From a virus, in the IMG/VR virus record IMGVR_UViG_3300047469_000007, positions 1 through 22,855 of that record: a stretch of 22,855 nt of DNA. One strand, given 5' to 3'. The position numbers were made by a program, and so were the translations under genes. Below the pieces are notes generated by a model. The model did not search any database. It was not told the origin of the DNA and worked only from the letters and a program-made list of their open reading frames with translations. Shown here piece after piece: positions 19,956 through 22,855 of the stretch; within the stretch, counting starts at the first letter, position 1; every line of letters begins with the position of its first letter.

Positions 19956-20249
19956 ATGTACGAATCTGGGCCGTCAGAGGAAGAGCTGTCGGCATTCGGC
20001 ATGTCGAAGGCGGATATACCGGTCGAAGAGTGCGAGGTGCTGGCTGACAACTGGCCAGCGTTTCGCCTGTTCAACGCCATGTCTACTCAATGGCGCACCA
20101 ACGAGTACGGGGCCACCGGCCTGGACTACGCAGCCATCCGCGACGTGGCGAGCTACGTCGGCATAAAGAAAAAGCAAATCACTGAGATTTTCCCCGACCT
20201 CCAATGCCTGGAGGCCGAGGCGTTGCTCGCTATGAGCGAATCGAAATAA
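19956..20249 (+). CDS. tail assembly chaperone, second frame (T-like, DUF1799)
   Basis: A 97-residue ORF starting MYESGPSEEELSAFGMSKAD, which matches DUF1799, the T-part of G-T chaperones. Its own ATG has no ribosome binding site, and the frame is open back to the GGGAAAC site at 19929, 7 codons upstream of this ATG. It is therefore most likely made only as the C-terminal part of a fusion with the first frame (GT). The fusion recruits tail tube protein in lambda-like phages. Confidence 0.8.
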   Translation: MYESGPSEEELSAFGMSKADIPVEECEVLADNWPAFRLFNAMSTQWRTNEYGATGLDYAAIRDVASYVGIKKKQITEIFPDLQCLEAEALLAMSESK

Positions 20250-20259
20250 TGGAGCGCTC

Positions 20260-22855
20260 ATGTCCGGCACAATCGCACAGCTTGGTATTGAGGTAGATTC
20301 CGGTGATGCCGTTCAGGCTGCCACGGATCTCGATCGCCTGGCAGAGTCTGGCGCCAAGGCTGAGAAAGCCGCTGAGGGCGTTGCTGCTGGGTTCGACAAG
20401 GCTTCCACGTCTACCGCCGGCCTGGCGTCGGCTGAGGGGAAGCTGGCTGAGTCCACTGATGAGGCATTGAAACGCCTCACCGCGATGGCGAAAGCCTCTC
20501 TGGATTCAAGCGAGTACTACCAGAGCCTCACCACCAGCGTCAAAAGCACCGCCGTGGCCATGGATACGTCAGGCTCGTCGGCTGCCAGTCTTGCCGCACT
20601 GCAAAAGCGTCTGCAAGAGCAGTCCGACGCCCTTGTCGGCACCACTGACCGGCAGTCAGAGTCGGCCAAGAAGGCGGCGGCGGCATTGGTTGCCCAGGGC
20701 GAGGGCCTTCAGGATCTGCTGGGCAAGATCAACCCGACTGTTGCGGCCCTCGACAAGCTGGACCAGCAAGAAGCTGAACTGGGCAAGTACAAGTCGGCTG
20801 GCCTGATCGACACCGAGACATTTCGTGATTACTCGTCGCGCATTGATGCTGCTCGCAAGAAGCTTGGTGATTTTGATGACGGCCTGGCCAAGTCTGGCAC
20901 CTCTGCCAAGCAAACCCAGCAGGCGCTGCGCCAACTGCCTGCCCAGTTCACTGACATTTTCACCAGCATTGCTGGCGGCCAAAACCCGTTCACGGTTCTG
21001 ATCCAGCAGGGCGGCCAGATCAAGGATTCCTTCGGCGGCATCGGCAATACTTTCGACGCGCTGAAGGAGAAATTCAAATCCCTGTTCTCCGGCGGCCAGA
21101 ATGCCGCGGCTCTTGGCGACGCGCTCGGCGACGTCTCCGGCAAGGCCAAGGAAGCTGGCGACACCGCCGACAAAGCCAGCGATGGCATGGGCGATTTGGC
21201 GGACAGCACCAACAAGGCCGCTGAAGCCGCTGAGAACGCCAAGAAGGCGGCCGGCGCTCTCGGTCCAACGCTGTCCGGCACTTCGATTGTCATCCTGAGT
21301 GTCGCAGCTGCAGCTGTTGCCGCCGCCGCAGCCCTGGCCGTTCTCGGTTATGGCTACGTCAAGGGTCACAAGGAAACCACTGAATACAACAACGCGCTGA
21401 TCTTGACCGGCAACTACGCTGGCCAATCGGCCGGGAGTCTTGCCGAGCTGGCCCAGCAGGTAAGCGCGGTCAACGGGACTACCGGCGAAGCTGCGGCCTC
21501 GCTGACCAAGTTGGCCGCCAGTGGCGTCATTGCAGGCGACAGCTTCAAGACCATTGCCCTGGCCGCCGCCGACATGGAGGACGCCACCGGCAAGTCGGTT
21601 GAGTCCACGATCGCCGAGTTCGTCAAGATCGCAAAAGACCCGGTGTCTGCCGCGAAAGAGCTGAATGACCAGTATCACTTCCTGACCGCTTCGGTTTATG
21701 CCCAGATCGTTGCTCTGAACGAGCAAGGCGACACTATCGGCGCAGCCAAGATCCTGACGGACTCCTATGCAGAGACAGTGCAGGGTCGCTCCAAAGAGAT
21801 TACTGACAACCTCGGCACGATCCAGAAAGCCTGGAAGGGCATCACGGACGAAGCCAAGAAGTCGATTGATGCTATCAACAATATCGGTCGCGAGGCGTCC
21901 ACGGCTCAGCGTGTCTCTGAACTTAATCAGAAGATTGCCTATGCGCAGAGCGCAGTCAACGCTGATCCGGATGACCTCGACAACGTCAAGAAGCTCAAGG
22001 ACTCGAAGGACGAACTCTACAACCTGCAACTGTCGGTTTTCGTGCAGAACGAAAAGACCAAGAGCCAGGAAGAGCAGGGCCGCATCCAGAAGGAGGGTAT
22101 TGCTGCCGAGATCCGCCTAAAGCAGATCAGCGACCAGAACCTGACAAACGCCGAGAAGCGCGACAAATACTCGAAGGCCTACCTGCGCGACGTCGAAACG
22201 CTGAAAAAGGCGAATCCAGACGATCCGAAGGTCCAGGCCGACTATGTCGCGAAGACGCTCAAGAACATCCAGGATAAGTACAAAGACCCGAAGGCAGGGT
22301 CCGCTGGCCCGGTTGATCTCACCGACTACGAGAACGCTAAAAACGTCCTCGCCGCGACTCTGGATTACTACAAGAATCTGGAAAAGGAGCTGGACGCATC
22401 GCAGAAAGCTGGCCTGATCACTCAGGAAAGCTACACCAGTCAACGCGTTGCCATCGTCGAGCAAGAGCGGGATGAGGTCACCAACGGCTACCAGCAGGAA
22501 ATCAATGCGCTTGAATCTGCCAAGGCCAGGAAGACCACCACCGCTCAACAGTCGATCGAACTCGATCAGAAGATCGCTGATGCTCGGACCAGCCAGGTCA
22601 AGGCGCAGAGAGACGCGGAGAGCGAACTTGCAGTAATCGCGACCAACGAAGAAGGCCGGATAAAGAAACAGACGCTGGCCGTCAACACCTACACCAGTGC
22701 GCTGCAGTTGCAGGTCGCAACGTTGCGTCAGCAGGGGCTGCAGGCAGCGGCGGGCGTCGGTCAGAGCGACCGGGAGCGCTCACTCAATAGTGATCTGATC
22801 GGCATCGACAAAACGTCCAACGCCGAGCAGAAGAATCTCGCGGATCAGTACGGTG
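20260..22855 (+). CDS. tail tape measure protein, C-terminus beyond window
   Basis: Open to the window edge, with 865 visible residues. It starts MSGTIAQLGIEVDSGDAVQA with GGAG upstream. The signature FTDIFTSIAGGQNPFTVLIQ followed by QGGQIKDSFGG (about 228-260) identifies the PF06791 tape-measure family. An Ala-rich hydrophobic helix (VILSVAAAAVAAAAALAVLG, about 345-365) is the membrane segment used during DNA entry. The rest is long helical, charged coiled coil. It sets tail length and is released at infection. A large ORF on the opposite strand inside it is a shadow of its regular codon pattern. Confidence 0.9.
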   Translation, partial: MSGTIAQLGIEVDSGDAVQAATDLDRLAESGAKAEKAAEGVAAGFDKASTSTAGLASAEGKLAESTDEALKRLTAMAKASLDSSEYYQSLTTSVKSTAVAMDTSGSSAASLAALQKRLQEQSDALVGTTDRQSESAKKAAAALVAQGEGLQDLLGKINPTVAALDKLDQQEAELGKYKSAGLIDTETFRDYSSRIDAARKKLGDFDDGLAKSGTSAKQTQQALRQLPAQFTDIFTSIAGGQNPFTVLIQQGGQIKDSFGGIGNTFDALKEKFKSLFSGGQNAAALGDALGDVSGKAKEAGDTADKASDGMGDLADSTNKAAEAAENAKKAAGALGPTLSGTSIVILSVAAAAVAAAAALAVLGYGYVKGHKETTEYNNALILTGNYAGQSAGSLAELAQQVSAVNGTTGEAAASLTKLAASGVIAGDSFKTIALAAADMEDATGKSVESTIAEFVKIAKDPVSAAKELNDQYHFLTASVYAQIVALNEQGDTIGAAKILTDSYAETVQGRSKEITDNLGTIQKAWKGITDEAKKSIDAINNIGREASTAQRVSELNQKIAYAQSAVNADPDDLDNVKKLKDSKDELYNLQLSVFVQNEKTKSQEEQGRIQKEGIAAEIRLKQISDQNLTNAEKRDKYSKAYLRDVETLKKANPDDPKVQADYVAKTLKNIQDKYKDPKAGSAGPVDLTDYENAKNVLAATLDYYKNLEKELDASQKAGLITQESYTSQRVAIVEQERDEVTNGYQQEINALESAKARKTTTAQQSIELDQKIADARTSQVKAQRDAESELAVIATNEEGRIKKQTLAVNTYTSALQLQVATLRQQGLQAAAGVGQSDRERSLNSDLIGIDKTSNAEQKNLADQYG

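Noticed and set aside
20656-22029. 457-residue minus-strand ORF
   Set aside because: Low-complexity shadow of the tape-measure gene; no start with a ribosome binding site and no recognisable domain.
1-22855. tRNA genes, insertion sequences or attachment sites
   Set aside because: None was recognised on reading both strands; no transposase, terminal repeats or integrase were seen.

Overview
The window is the central part of a temperate, lambda-like siphophage genome, almost certainly a prophage or phage of a non-enteric Gammaproteobacterium, most likely Pseudomonas. The reasons are the GC-rich codon use, the set of small early proteins, and the DUF2280 / DUF4055 / gpF-like packaging and head cassette. 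The Pseudomonas assignment is inference from family resemblance. Neither end reaches bacterial DNA, an attachment site or an integrase.

Layout. (1) 1-1772, immunity: a leftward cI-type repressor (cut by the window edge), a three-operator control region at 727-790, cro, a small antisense gene and cII. (2) 1774-1884: a perfect 18-bp palindrome and a terminator that looks strong only in the leftward direction. (3) 1910-6267, early operon: replication initiator O with an iteron origin inside it, helicase loader P, two small ORFs, a NinB-like protein, a small protein, NinG, and three unknown proteins. From O onward every gene overlaps its neighbour by a few bases. (4) 6268-6593: a promoter followed by two tandem terminators, which fits a Q-dependent late promoter (pR'/tR'). 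(5) 6594-9443: a Com-like zinc-finger regulator without a visible mom, a small beta-rich protein, two membrane proteins of holin type, a 44-aa ORF, an HslV/proteasome-like hydrolase, an antisense ORF and an HExxH metallopeptidase. No endolysin was recognised. (6) 9476-18595, packaging, head and neck: small and large terminase, portal, gpF-like protein, scaffold, major capsid, HeH/LEM protein, and connector, closure, gp10-like and tail-terminator proteins. Two leftward accessory genes interrupt this block (13770-14375 and 17059-17370). (7) 18607-22855, tail: a small protein, tail tube, the two tail-assembly-chaperone frames joined by a GGGAAAC slippery site, and the start of the tape-measure gene, which runs off the window.

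How it works together. CI and Cro would compete at three TTAGC-N5-GCTAA operators to choose lysogeny or lytic growth, with CII supporting repressor synthesis. O and P load the host helicase at the iterons in the O gene. A Q-type factor, probably one of the unrecognised proteins at 5444-6267, would let RNA polymerase from the 6301-6329 promoter pass the tandem terminators and express lysis, packaging, head and tail genes. Four small leftward genes (1052-1264, 8547-8753, 13770-14375, 17059-17370) run against the rightward operons and look like morons. The best candidate for something undescribed is the A+T-rich gene at 13770-14375. Its N-terminus resembles an antitoxin DNA-binding segment and an inverted repeat lies just upstream of its start.
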